Shown here piece after piece: positions 35,475-44,689 of a stretch of DNA of 64,000 nt (the stretch's first letter is position 1; the number at the start of each line of letters is the position of its first letter). The stretch lies in contig OX411548.1 of assembly GCA_948146395.1 (NCBI GenBank), positions 65,243,020 to 65,307,019 on the forward strand, read 5' to 3'. Source of the DNA: Fragum whitleyi (taxonomy: Eukaryota > Mollusca > Bivalvia > Cardiida > Cardiidae). A program made the translations under genes and the position numbers. The notes beneath the pieces were generated by a model. It ran no database searches. It was not told the DNA's origin and saw only the letters and a program-made list of their open reading frames with translations.

Positions 35475-35517
35475 AATGTCGTAAATGCCTATTGAGTGTA
35501 AAGACATTTACGACATT
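35475..35517. repeat. 13-bp perfect inverted repeat
   Basis: AATGTCGTAAATG and CATTTACGACATT with a 17-bp loop. Confidence 0.7.
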
Positions 35518-35749
35518 AAAGTACTGTAATGACGTAATTAATGGCGAGACTTCTCCGTCATTATCTTTCGCTTGAGAATTAAACGGAAAACGACAACATC
35601 CAAGAAAACACCAGTAATATCATTTTCAATTGTTTTTACTGGGAGGTGGACTAGTTCAAGCCTAGTTTACAATTGTAACGGTCGCCGTTCGATATCGCAG
35701 CCTGCAATTTCTTGTATGATATTTTTGACATCTTACGATTTATTTTCTA

Positions 35750-36195
35750 CAGTGTATGTGTGGTGTCCGCGCGGCTTTACATAAAAAATCATTGAGGTGC
35801 CCGTGCGGCGATCGCATGGTAATCGTGCGATATCCGCACGGAGACCGTGCGTTTTCACAACGATATGTATCGTTAACTATGCTGCCGCCATACGAACATC
35901 GCATTATACCCGCACCAGAGCCCTATGATGATCTGCCATAGACTTTCAGGTAAAACATCGAACGGTGGCCGCGCTAAGTCCATGAGGCGATCGTGCGATG
36001 CCTCTACGACGTTTCTACGGGCTACGGTCTCTGCAGTCTTGCGATTTTTAAAGATTGTAAAACTTTTTTTATACAAAACCGCAAGGGTCAACGACACCCG
36101 TAAAACCGTGCGAGAATCGCACGGACATCGTATGTCGCCGCACGGGCGCCACACGATTTTGAGGTTACGGTGAGTAACGGGCGCCCGTACGGGCT
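35750..36195. repeat. GC-rich CGTGCGAT-rich block
   Basis: The block is clearly GC-richer than its surroundings and dense in CGTGCGAT / ATCGCACG and GCACGG / CCGTGC motifs on both strands (e.g. GTGCGGCGATCGCATGG, CGTGCGAGAATCGCACGG, CGCCGCACGGGCG). The ends GTGTCCGCGCGGCTT and GGGCGCCCGTACGGG suggest a partly self-complementary element. The ORFs of 61-93 codons on both strands follow from the composition. Confidence 0.6.
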
Positions 36196-36744
36196 CCGCA
36201 AGCCAAATGCAAATTAGGTTTTAATGTCGCAAGTACCTATAAACCATGTATTTACTTACTACATTTAGGTTTCTCTAAATATTCAAGCTTTGGAGAACCA
36301 CCGACATTGAAATTTTACCAGGAAAATCTCCGCAAAGAACTGCCAGTTAAATTTCCTAGGTAAGGGCGCATGCACTTCCCAAAACATAGAATACGATTAT
36401 TCATCTTTATTATATAATCCCTTATAGATTCTTCTTTACAGAATGGATAGAAAAGTTCACTATTCCAATATATTTGTCTTTTTTGATATTGGCCAAGATC
36501 TTAATCAATCAAACCGTCAAACTAGGTTTTACCATATTACATACAATGTGTCTTTGAATAATCGTTCTTGACATAATACAAATCGCCCTGCAGGATTTTG
36601 AGACAAGGCAAGAGTTTGAGCAATACAAAGAGATATATTACAAGAAAATCTGTGACATTCTTTTTCGCATATCTGCCACTGTTTTCTATCGCCACAGTCA
36701 CCATGATTAACATATCGCTGCTGAAAAGGGTTTTCAGGGAACCA
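36196..36744. other. Intergenic DNA, nothing recognised
   Basis: No feature supported. Confidence 0.4.
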
Positions 36745-36876
36745 GCTCTGCGTTCAGGTTGACAAAGCGGTGCAATCTATTTGTCATATTTGTCCCTGCT
36801 TTGCACACAAGCACCCGTGCAAAGCAGGGTAAATTGGCAAACAGTTTGAACCGTTTTGTCATCCTGAACTCAGGGC
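36745..36876. repeat. PAL-B palindromic element
   Basis: CCAGCTCTGCGTTCAGG..CAAAGCGGTGCAA and GTTTGAACCGTTTTG..CCTGAACTCAGGGCTGG pair. The inner part is CCCTGCTTTGCACACAAGC..GTGCAAAGCAGGG. CCAGC/GCTGG suggests the true ends lie 2-3 bp further out. Confidence 0.82.
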
Positions 36877-37301
36877 TGGTAAAACGGATGTTTGACTTTC
36901 GAACACGTAGCTTTGACACTCAAAACTATCTGGTGCAAGTCGCAAGACTCGCTTGGGATCAGCCTCTTTAAGACAGTCTTCAATTTTTCTGAAGTTGAGC
37001 ACCATATCGATCTACTTAATTTATATCAAAACCTTCCTTTAACTAGGGAAAAGCTCTAAATTCATATAAATGCGAATTTAGTATTTAAAAAAGGTTTATA
37101 TCTTAAAGAGAGACTCTCATTTTTTTTATTTTTTTTTAAAAAAGAACCCCTCTGATCCTATTAATTGAATCATTAAGATCCAGTTTTGTTGAAAGCATAC
37201 CAAAACCCCGGCTGACAATCAAAATATTGAATGATCAAATCATAACACTTAAGACACAAAATCAGACAAAAGCACTTAAAATTTCTTTTTACCTAAAATA
37301 T

Positions 37302-37440
37302 AGGTAAAAAAATCGCTAATTTCGTCCTATTTGGCGAAATTAGCGATTATGTTTTACCTCCCTTGAAAATCATTAAAAACTCGCTCAATGAACTTATTCC
37401 ATTTCATAACTGTTTCCCAAATCATCTTTTGCATTAAATT
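37302..37440 (-). mobile_element. MITE-A copy 20, right part
   Basis: AGGTAAAAAAATCGCTAATTTCG..CGAAATTAGCGATTATGTTTTACCTCCC is the palindromic core, followed by AAAAACTCGCTCAATGAAC. The terminal end is lost. Confidence 0.75.
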
Positions 37441-37514
37441 CACTATGGGCTTAATTGCAGCATAACTCTTGCTTTAACCCTTTGCTGTTTAATCCCTACT
37501 TTTTACGTGCCTGT

Positions 37515-37731
37515 GCCCCGACGGCGGCGCTCATTCTTTCCGACTATTTGTCTCTCACCAATGGGTTGATAATCGTAAACCTATGACAGATAGCAGCTGG
37601 AGGTTGGGAAAGGATGTCGTGGTTGTACTGGTGAGAGAAATACCAGGAAACCATTGTTAGGTGCTCCAGCCGCCGCGATATAACTGAAAAAAAATGTTGA
37701 AAGCGGCGTTACACTCCATTCAATCAATCAA
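37515..37731 (+). mobile_element. 5'-truncated tRNA-SINE in MITE-T
   Basis: The body CTCACCAATGGGTTGATAATC..GAGAGAAATACCAGGAA..GCCGCCGCGATATAACTG..TTGAAAGCGGCG ends in an (AATC)n tail. It is flanked by the 13-bp duplication TTTACGTGCCTGT (37502-37514, 37732-37744), which belongs to MITE-T. The tRNA head is missing, as is usual for target-primed reverse transcription. Confidence 0.92.
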
Positions 37732-37871
37732 TTTACGTGCCTGTCATTTTTTCATTGATAATACATTGTGAAAAAAAGAAGAAATTGATTATGACAAGCA
37801 ATTTCTTCTTTTTCCACTCTATTTTCTACCCTACTGAATGGTTATTTTTCAACTTAAATCAACTTTATATT

Positions 37872-38801
37872 TGTCACAAGACGGCTGAGCGGTTGGCTTG
37901 GATACGGGTCAGTAAAGAGTCAGGATGTGCATTTCCAAATTTTATTTACATAAACAAATAACCAAATGCCAATCTATCAAAATGTAAACAAGTTAAACAC
38001 ACAAAAAAAAAAATCAATAAAGTTCCTAGAGAATTACGAGAGTCCACTACCACTGTATGTTTTAGGTTGACGTCTAATGTCCCAAAATGTCCACGTTTCT
38101 TCACACGACTTATAAATTAATGCAACAGAAAAATATTAAATTTCTTCCAAAACATCATCAACACAGAATTTCTAAGATCTAAGATTAAACTGTCGCCTGA
38201 CCGCGCCTATATCACCAAGATAATGTGATTGTCCAGCCGTTTGTTATATATCACTATGTTGTTCCCCGGTCGTCACATCCCAAACGTCCTTTCCCGATAA
38301 CGCTGACGCCGGCACGACATACTACCAAAGACTCCTGGTCTGGACTACACGTTTACTTTCGCACGGTCAGGTCTCCAGCCCTCACGCCACTCACGTCTAT
38401 ACGACATCAGTATATATTGTAGGTTGTTACAAACAACATCAATCAACAACAAGCAACCCCAAGAAGACTTCTCACACACAAATCTCAACTTCGCTTTCCA
38501 TCTATCATGCCAAAAATCGTCTACCCCACGAGTCATTTCAACGCAGGGTTTTTATACAAAACCCTCCGAAGAAAACTCACTACAAGCACCCAATTCCCAT
38601 GCACCACACTCAACTAGTAAAATCTACTCACCCAACCGCACGCTTAACCCAAGCATTCTGATTTACATAATGTACAATTAAAACTACTAGCCACCAGAAA
38701 ATGTATTAAAGCAGCCAATTTAAACCACACGGCATATAAAAAGAGGCGTAGTCTCGCCTTAACTAAGTACTTAACCCTTACTCATAAAACTTAATGTGAC
38801 A
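37872..38801. mobile_element. Solo LTR, 930 bp
   Basis: The segment begins TGTCAC and ends GTGACA, giving the TG..CA ends of a long terminal repeat. It is flanked by the 5-bp duplication ATATT (37867-37871 and 38802-38806) and interrupts MITE-T. There is no internal gag-pol. A TATAAAAAG motif lies at about 38734, but transcription polarity cannot be set. The ORFs of 62-85 codons inside are not supported as genes. Confidence 0.82.
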
Positions 38802-38864
38802 ATATTTTCCTCTGTAAAACCTTTGAATTTGGACAGGTCCAAAATTTTGTAAAACAGGAAAGGG

Positions 38865-39287
38865 TTAAGACATGTTCAAAATGTTATAGGAGGAATATAC
38901 GTGCAATCTGAAACTCAAAATTTTATTGATAAGTAAGTATTCGTTAAATATGTTATTTCAATTCGAAACTTGGTAAATTTGAACTTTCACGTAGGCCTTT
39001 CTCAGAGAATATGTCTTGAAATTGTGCCACATAAAGCTACTGCACGTCGAGAGTGAATAAGATACGCCGTTTTATTAAGACATGTTCAAAATGCTATAGG
39101 AGGATTATACGTGTAATCTGAATCTCAAAATTTTATTGATAAGTAAGTTTTCGTTAAATAAATTATTTCAATTCGAAATTTGGTAAATTCGAACTTTCTC
39201 TGAGGCCTATCTCAGAGAATATGTCTTGAAATGTGCTACATTAAGCTACTGCACGTCGAGAGTGAATAAGATACTTCGTCATATTAA
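38865..39287. repeat. Two tandem ~210-bp units separated by TTAA
   Basis: TTAAGACATGTTCAAAATG begins both units (38865 and 39075), and both carry CTACTGCACGTCGAGAGTG near their ends. Unit 1 starts at the right TTAA of MITE-T copy 2 and unit 2 ends at the left TTAA of MITE-T copy 3. Confidence 0.9.
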
Positions 39288-39514
39288 CCCTTTCCTGTTT
39301 AATCCCTGCTTTTTACGTGCCTGTTATTTATGATTGAGAAAACATTGTGAAAAAAAGAGAAGAAATTGCTTCTGACAAGCAATTTCTTCGTTTTCCTCAC
39401 TATTTTCTACCCTACAAAATGGTTATTTTTCAAATTAGATCCACATCAAATTTTCGTCTGCAAAACCTTTGAATTTGGACAGGTCCAAAATTTTGTAAAG
39501 CAGGAAAGTGTTAA
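39284..39514. mobile_element. MITE-T copy 3 (231 bp)
   Basis: TTAACCCTTTCCTGTTTAATCCC..GTAAAGCAGGAAAGTGTTAA. Uninterrupted; it preserves the hairpin AGAAGAAATTGCTTCTGACA..GCAATTTCTTCG. Confidence 0.9.
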
Positions 39515-39749
39515 GAGTCGAGAACACTTTCAGACATTATGGTTCAATAAAGAGTGGCGGCTAATGTAACGACACGTTCTATTATTGAATCACGGACAAA
39601 TGGAATATTTGGTAATCTGTCCCACTACTTGGCATTCATTTCATAAGGTTTAATACCCGATGCCGTATTAATTTGTGAATGACAGATGGTAAGTTAGTTG
39701 GCAATAATGTTGAATCAAAAATAATTTCACTCCGAACTCTCTTTTAGAA
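39515..39749. other. Intergenic DNA
   Basis: No feature recognised. Confidence 0.4.
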
Positions 39750-40300
39750 CAGTTAACAACATTGTGAAACAAACATGGTGAATGATATTTGAATGATTTA
39801 ATTGAAAGTGAATGAGTGCGATGAGTGAGTTTCGAGTGAAAGTTAAGGGGATGTAATTCAATATCGCTAATTTTGTTTGGGAAAAGTAGCGATATTTATT
39901 ACCTCCCTTTAATAAATTATGCATGCAAGTTCTATAATTAGCTTTCTATTTCTTCAAGCGCTCCATCTATTCATTCCATACACTCATTAAAAGCGTTCAA
40001 AAAGGCATCGAAATCATTATAAAACATTTCGAAATCGTTTAATTCGAATAACATTTAATTAAAGTCCATCAAACTATTCTTCGATTTTATTTGCTGGGAT
40101 GGATTTTAAAGATCGAAGGCATACAAACAGAAAAAAACACGTATACTTCATTCAAGGTAGGTAATGATTATCGCTTATTTCGCTCCTCTTGCACAAAATT
40201 ATTGATATTCGATTAACTCCGTTTAATTTCACTCAAAACTTGCTCCACGCACCCATTCAATTGCATTCCATAAGCATTTCAGAATTATTAAACTTGCTGA
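39750..40300. mobile_element. MITE-A copy 21, mosaic of a forward and a reverse piece
   Basis: A forward copy (CAGTTAACAACATTGTGAAA..ATTACCTCCC..TTTCTTCAA) switches at 39957/39958 to a reverse copy (GCGCTCCATCTATTCATTCC..GCTTATTTCGC..ACTCAAAACTTGCTCC). It could arise by recombination between adjacent inverted copies or by deletion. Confidence 0.75.
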
Positions 40301-40374
40301 ATTAAAATCCATTTCAAAGTACCGAAATCCTTAAGGAAAGCGTTTCTTTTTATAATTAACCATGAAGTATTCTG

Positions 40375-40497
40375 CCTTGAAAGGGGATCAACAGGTGGTG
40401 TAGACTAAGATCAGACTGCACATATGTGAAGACTGATCTTTGTCTTTACCCCCTTCAAAAGCAGCAATATTCCGGGTCCAGCATGACGAGGGTTAAG
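40375..40497. mobile_element. GATCAGACTGCA palindromic element
   Basis: GGTGTAGACTAAGATCAGACTGCACA..TGTG..GACTGATCTTTGTC forms a hairpin, and the unit ends CAGCATGACGAGGGTTAA. A close relative lies at 54.37-54.48 kb, and the core motif recurs throughout the 49.6-55.1-kb array. I associate this family with clam genomes. Confidence 0.55.
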
Positions 40498-40500
40498 AAC

Positions 40501-41474
40501 TATTAAAAAAACTAAATAAAGTGACTGGCAGACAGTAAGAGGTTAGTATCTTGTAATGGTCGAGTTAGTGAGAAATATACTCTTCAAAAAAGTTCTTTGG
40601 CACTGATTAAACATACGATTTTTCAGAGTTCATGCAAAATCTTCGATAAATTTTGATTGATTTATGAACAGTAATTAGGATGAAAGAATATCACATGTAA
40701 TTGCGATAAATTTCTCGACAACGTTTCTCGATAGAAACGTCAACGTAAAATAACGTAAAATTTGAATTCTCATTCAGCACGTACAGTTCCAGATTTACTG
40801 AACAGTCCTGATAGCTCTACATTGTGTTGTGAATGAAATGTCATTGCTTGATTGCTTTTAAAATTGAATGTCTAGGCACATGGCTGCGATGAAAACATTT
40901 AAAGCGAACGGAGGAACAACGTCATAAAGTTTTTGGTCGCCACAAAGAAGGCTCTATAAGACAAGCCGTTGCAAATGACTTTGTTTCCGGACAGACTATC
41001 TTGTACCTCTGGCACCGCTATAACATGCCTCACATCGTTATGTACAGAGCCAGATAAGTCTATCGCTGGATGACAACGTTCGTCCACGACGTCGAATGAC
41101 GTAACGATATTTGGGATTTTTCAATCTAACTCATACGTCAACGAATATTTAAGTCTCCAGTCTAAGTAGGATCTCTGGTGAGAAAGTGTGGAACCAGATA
41201 AGAGAGGTCAAGTTTGCAACTATAAGACACGTGCGACGTAACGTCCTAAATTAACGTCTCTGTTACAAATCTTTGCTTTGTATGTATGATATATCGATTT
41301 ACTAACCTTGCAGTCTGAATGACTGAGACTTTCGTAAATATTGGTGTTCATAACAGAGGGTTCGAAATCCACCAGTGGTCACGTTGATATGGTCATTGAC
41401 AATGCATTAAAACCTCTCGGGTGTAATTGATGTTATTTTTTGTTATTTTTCGGGTAATTCAGTTACTTGTTGTA
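40501..41474. other. Intergenic DNA, nothing firm
   Basis: GGGTTCGAAATCCACC at about 41.36 kb resembles a tRNA T-arm, perhaps of a decayed SINE. No tRNA cloverleaf is complete. Confidence 0.35.
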
Positions 41475-41865
41475 CAGTCAAAACATTGTGAAATTGAAAA
41501 GGTGAATGATTTGGGAATGAAAATGAATGAGTGCGATGAGTGGGTTTTGAGCGAAATTATATGGAGGTAATCGAATATCGCTAATTTTGTTCATGATGAA
41601 CAAATCAGCAATATTTATAACCCTCCCACCTTAATAAAATATGTATACAAGTTCTACATACAGCTCCCTTTCTCTTCAAGAACCAATCAGACGCTTAAAT
41701 TTTCAAATATGTGAATGAAATCGCGATTTTTCTCTCACTATATTTATTTTGAACGAATTGTTCGCCCTACCCTTCTTTTAGGTTTTAAGAGCGTTTTTGA
41801 ATGAATAGAACGCAAATTGAGCGATTTAGAAGGGCTTGATTGGGATGAATGACAATTTCTCGATG
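41475..41865 (+). mobile_element. MITE-A copy 22
   Basis: TA-CAGTCAAAACATTGTGAAA..GCTAATTTTGTTCATGATGAAC..GACAATTTCTCGATG. The last ~10 bp of the right end are replaced by the start of copy 23. Confidence 0.82.
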
Positions 41866-41867
41866 CA

Positions 41868-42372
41868 CAGTTCAAAACATCGTGAATTTGACGCTCATTC
41901 CGATCAAAACCATTCTAAATCGCTCAAACAGCGCTCCATTCATCAATGCATTCATTCATGCATTCATTCATTCATTCATTCATTCATTCATTCATTCCAG
42001 AGACTCACTCAAATCGACTGAAAACGCTCCAAAATGTTTAGAAAACATCTCGGAATCGGCCAAGACGATAACATCTAATTCTTTTCGATCAAATTATTCA
42101 TTCGTATTCATACCTTTATTGGTAGGTGTGGATTTCAAAGTGTCTGATTGGTCCTAAAAGTCTCACAATTAAAAAAAGTATAGACATTTCATAAAAGGGT
42201 GTTCATAAATAAGTAAAGCTAATTAAGTTCATTTTGGAAAAAATTGGCGATATTGGTTTACCCTGAGTTTCACTCAAAACTCGCTCGACACACTCATTCT
42301 ATTTCACTCCAAAATCACTCCAAAATCATTTCAAAATCATTCATCTTGTCAATTTCACGATGTTCTTAACTG
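41868..42372 (-). mobile_element. MITE-A copy 23 with ATTC tract
   Basis: CAGTTCAAAACATCGTGAATTTGACG..TTTCACGATGTTCTTAACTG. The ATTC site carries about 14 units, some interrupted (41938-41998). The extra ATTC units explain its length of 505 bp. Confidence 0.85.
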
Positions 42373-42684
42373 TTACTGAGTGTACTTTTGTCAATACGCC
42401 CGAAGAAAAATATCTTTGAATGCTTTCCTAGCTTTTAGGGCATGTTATTATTTGATAACTTTATCAAATTATAATATGCCCAGTTTAAATCGTTCGTTGA
42501 TTTTATTTATTTATTTTTTTTTTTTCAAGTCATCGGCAATGTTTGTGACGTCATATAAACCCACACGTGAGAAGACGCGCTTTCATGTCAACGCCCTTAT
42601 TTTTCCCGATGTCTATTCCTTGGAAACGCGAGGGTTCCCGTTTGGTTGTGCAAACTGTCAAGGATCGATACTGCACACCTTTTT
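42373..42684. other. Intergenic DNA with a CRE-TATA-like motif
   Basis: GTGACGTCATATAAACCC near 42545 combines a TGACGTCA octamer with a TATA-like stretch. There is no gene downstream to support promoter function. Confidence 0.3.
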
Positions 42685-42847
42685 ACGGTAGTGGACCCGT
42701 AATTGTTTGGCAACATTTCGGAAGACATAAGTTTTAAGGGTATTAACCGAGGTTTCCTAATGATCTTCATTAGGAAACATCGGTCAACATTGCGAAAGAT
42801 CATGAGTTCCGAAAAGTTCCGGAACTATTACGGGTGAACTACCTTAA
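42685..42847. mobile_element. Palindromic TTAAGGTAG element, copy 1 of 3
   Basis: ACGGTAGTGGACCCGTAAT and ATTACGGGTGAACTACCTTAA pair, as do the inner GAGGTTTCCTAATGATC and its complement TTCATTAGGAAACATC. It is essentially one long palindrome. Confidence 0.75.
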
Positions 42848-43145
42848 GACGGTCCACGTTTTTCACGAGACACGCCACAAATTAAGCGCATGTTACAAAG
42901 ATTTTCTCTAAATTAGATAATTTCTCTGAATCTTTTGTCAGGATGCAAGCTAGACTGCAGTTCATATCATGCGACAGTTTTGTGATCTAATAGATTAGGC
43001 ACGAAATTCAATCTGATTTTAAGCAGAAAACCCGATTTATTAGATTACCTATTTTGTGACTTTTCCTGCTTTTTTTGAACACAGAGCTCTCTAAAATGGG
43101 CTATTTTTCATTTGGTATGACATAGGGTCAATCCCCTTTTTAAAA

Positions 43146-43304
43146 GTGGTGAACCCGTGATTGTTCCGTAACGTTTCAGAAGCCATGAACCTTAACAGTG
43201 TTAACCGAGGCTTCCTAATGATTTTCATTAGGAAACCTCGGTTAACATTGTGAAAGAACATGTGGTCCGATATGTTGCGGAACTATTTCGGGTCCAAAAA
43301 CTTA
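43146..43304. mobile_element. Palindromic TTAAGGTAG element, copy 2 of 3
   Basis: GTGGTGAACCCGTGATTGTT..AACTATTTCGGGTCC with inner arms GTTAACCGAGGCTTCCTAATG and CATTAGGAAACCTCGGTTAAC, which are near perfect. Confidence 0.75.
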
Positions 43305-43327
43305 ACCAAAGTCGTGGCTACAGCAAG

Positions 43328-43480
43328 TAACATTAGGAACTTGACATTAATCGCGATCAAAACCATCCTATCTCGCTCGATCTGTGCGTCATTCATGCAT
43401 TCAAGACACTCACTCAAACCATTCAGAAATCATTCGAAAATGTCCAAGAACCGTGCACAATGTTTTACATTTTCATTCAC
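43328..43480 (-). mobile_element. MITE-A copy 24, left fragment
   Basis: TAACATTAGGAACTTGACATTAATCGCGATCAAAACC..GACACTCACTCAAACCATTCAGAAATC matches the outer part of a reverse MITE-A without termini or core. Confidence 0.6.
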
Positions 43481-43573
43481 ATCGAACATGTCATTCCTTT
43501 TTTTGTTTAGCTAGTGTTGATATGTCTTCGAAGACACACACACATTTTTTTCTAAAGAAAATATCATAGATTT

Positions 43574-43743
43574 AGGCGTTGGACCCTGAATAGCTCCGAA
43601 ACGTTTCTGGAGAAATGACTTTTTACAATGTTAACCGAGGTTTCCGTTTCCTAATGATTTCATCATGAAACCTCAGTCAACATTGTGAAAATTTTATGAA
43701 ATACCGAGAAGTTCCTGGACTATGACGGGTCCAATTCCTTAAA
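43574..43743. mobile_element. Palindromic TTAAGGTAG element, copy 3 of 3
   Basis: AGGCGTTGGACCCTGAATAG..CTATGACGGGTCCAATTCCTTAA with inner arms TGTTAACCGAGGTTTCC and GAAACCTCAGTCAACA. Confidence 0.7.
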
Positions 43744-43759
43744 TAAAGTTAATGGTTGT

Positions 43760-43972
43760 GGCTTGTCCGTGGTCCAGAGGAGAGTATCGGCTTCTTGATC
43801 AAGAGGTCTTGAGTTCGATTCGCGGGAGCAGCAATCAATCTTGGTCCTTCCCTTAGTCTACACATTCGGCGAGAGCACTGATTCCTGTCCAGGAAGCAGA
43901 ATCGAGAAAGTTAATCGAAGTTGTAGGAACATGCATTCCAATCGATGGAATTTTTAACAAAAAAAAAAAACC
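43760..43972 (+). mobile_element. Second tRNA-derived SINE type with poly-A tail
   Basis: The head has A-box-like TGGTCCAGAGGAGAG (43770-43784) and B box GAGTTCGATTC (43811-43821) at tRNA spacing. A ~130-bp body follows and ends in a run of A (about 43962-43972). It is unlike the SINE at 4.8 kb. No target duplication was found. Confidence 0.6.
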
Positions 43973-44136
43973 CAAAAAAACCCAAAATATTTACAAATAA
44001 AAAACACTGTTTTAAAACAGATACTTTGTAAACGGGTAGAGTGATAATATCTTACGTGCAGAATATTCTTTTCTTACGGATTTTTAAGTTCCAAGTGCAG
44101 TCAAACTCAGTTTAGACTGTGGCTAGCCTTTACATG

Positions 44137-44228
44137 TCTTGCTCTAAAACACATCGTGTAGGCTAGTAAGGCTTGAATTCGTGGCTGCCAAATGATGAGT
44201 CGAGTTTCTTAACCAATTCGCCAGAGAT
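44137..44228 (-). repeat. tRNA-like remnant
   Basis: On the minus strand TGGCGAATTGGTTAAGAAAC resembles an A box, followed by CCACGAATTCAAGCC, a weak B box. It is probably a decayed SINE head, not a functional tRNA. Confidence 0.25.
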
Positions 44229-44439
44229 GCATTTTGTTTCAAAAAGCAACGCCAAAATCAATAACAGCAAAATGTATTATCCTTACATTTATTAAAAGTA
44301 CTGCTTAGACGTGCTTTATTTTAAAAGGGTATGCTAACAACTGCCAATCGGCCAAAACTTATGCATTCTCTTCAATATTACAACAAACGGAAATTGAATA
44401 TACGAAATAAATTGTTTTCAGTGAAAGATCGATTAATTT

Positions 44440-44680
44440 TTCTTTTAGTGAACAACAAAAGCTATATATTCACGAGTGGCGTTAGCCTTGAGTGAAAAAA
44501 TAGTTTTGTTCATCACTCAATGAAATATAACGATCTTACCTGAAAAAAATACAAATCAAAAACAACGATTATATTAATGCAAAATGAGACGAAATCTAAA
44601 AAATTCAGGACGCAATTTCTTATTGCAGGTAATTTTGCACGTTACGTGGTTTCTATGCAACGTTCATGTTGACTTCATTG
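44440..44680 (-). repeat. Dispersed repeat related to 690-905
   Basis: On the minus strand: ACGTGCAAAATTACC, TTCAGGTAAGATCG, then AGCTTTTGTTGTTCACT, in the same order as the 0.7-0.9-kb copy. An extra inverted pair AGTGAACAACAAAAGC / AGTTTTGTTCATCACT is present. Confidence 0.45.
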
Positions 44681-44689
44681 TAACAAATA

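Larger units (their letters stand above)
37474..38868. mobile_element. MITE-T copy 2, interrupted by a SINE and a solo LTR
   Basis: TTAACCCTTTGCTGTTTAATCCC starts it and AACAGGAAAGGGTTAA ends it. Three pieces of the 230-bp MITE (37474-37514, 37732-37871, 38802-38868) are collinear with the uninterrupted copies at 23.3, 39.3 and 63.1 kb. The two interruptions are described separately. Confidence 0.88.

Noticed and set aside
38225..38681. Overlapping ORFs that could suggest a small gene
   Set aside because: They lie entirely inside the 930-bp solo LTR, on both strands, without recognised domains.
43760..44228. Functional tRNA genes
   Set aside because: A and B boxes are present, but the cloverleaf pairing is incomplete and the 43.76-kb unit has a SINE body and poly-A tail.
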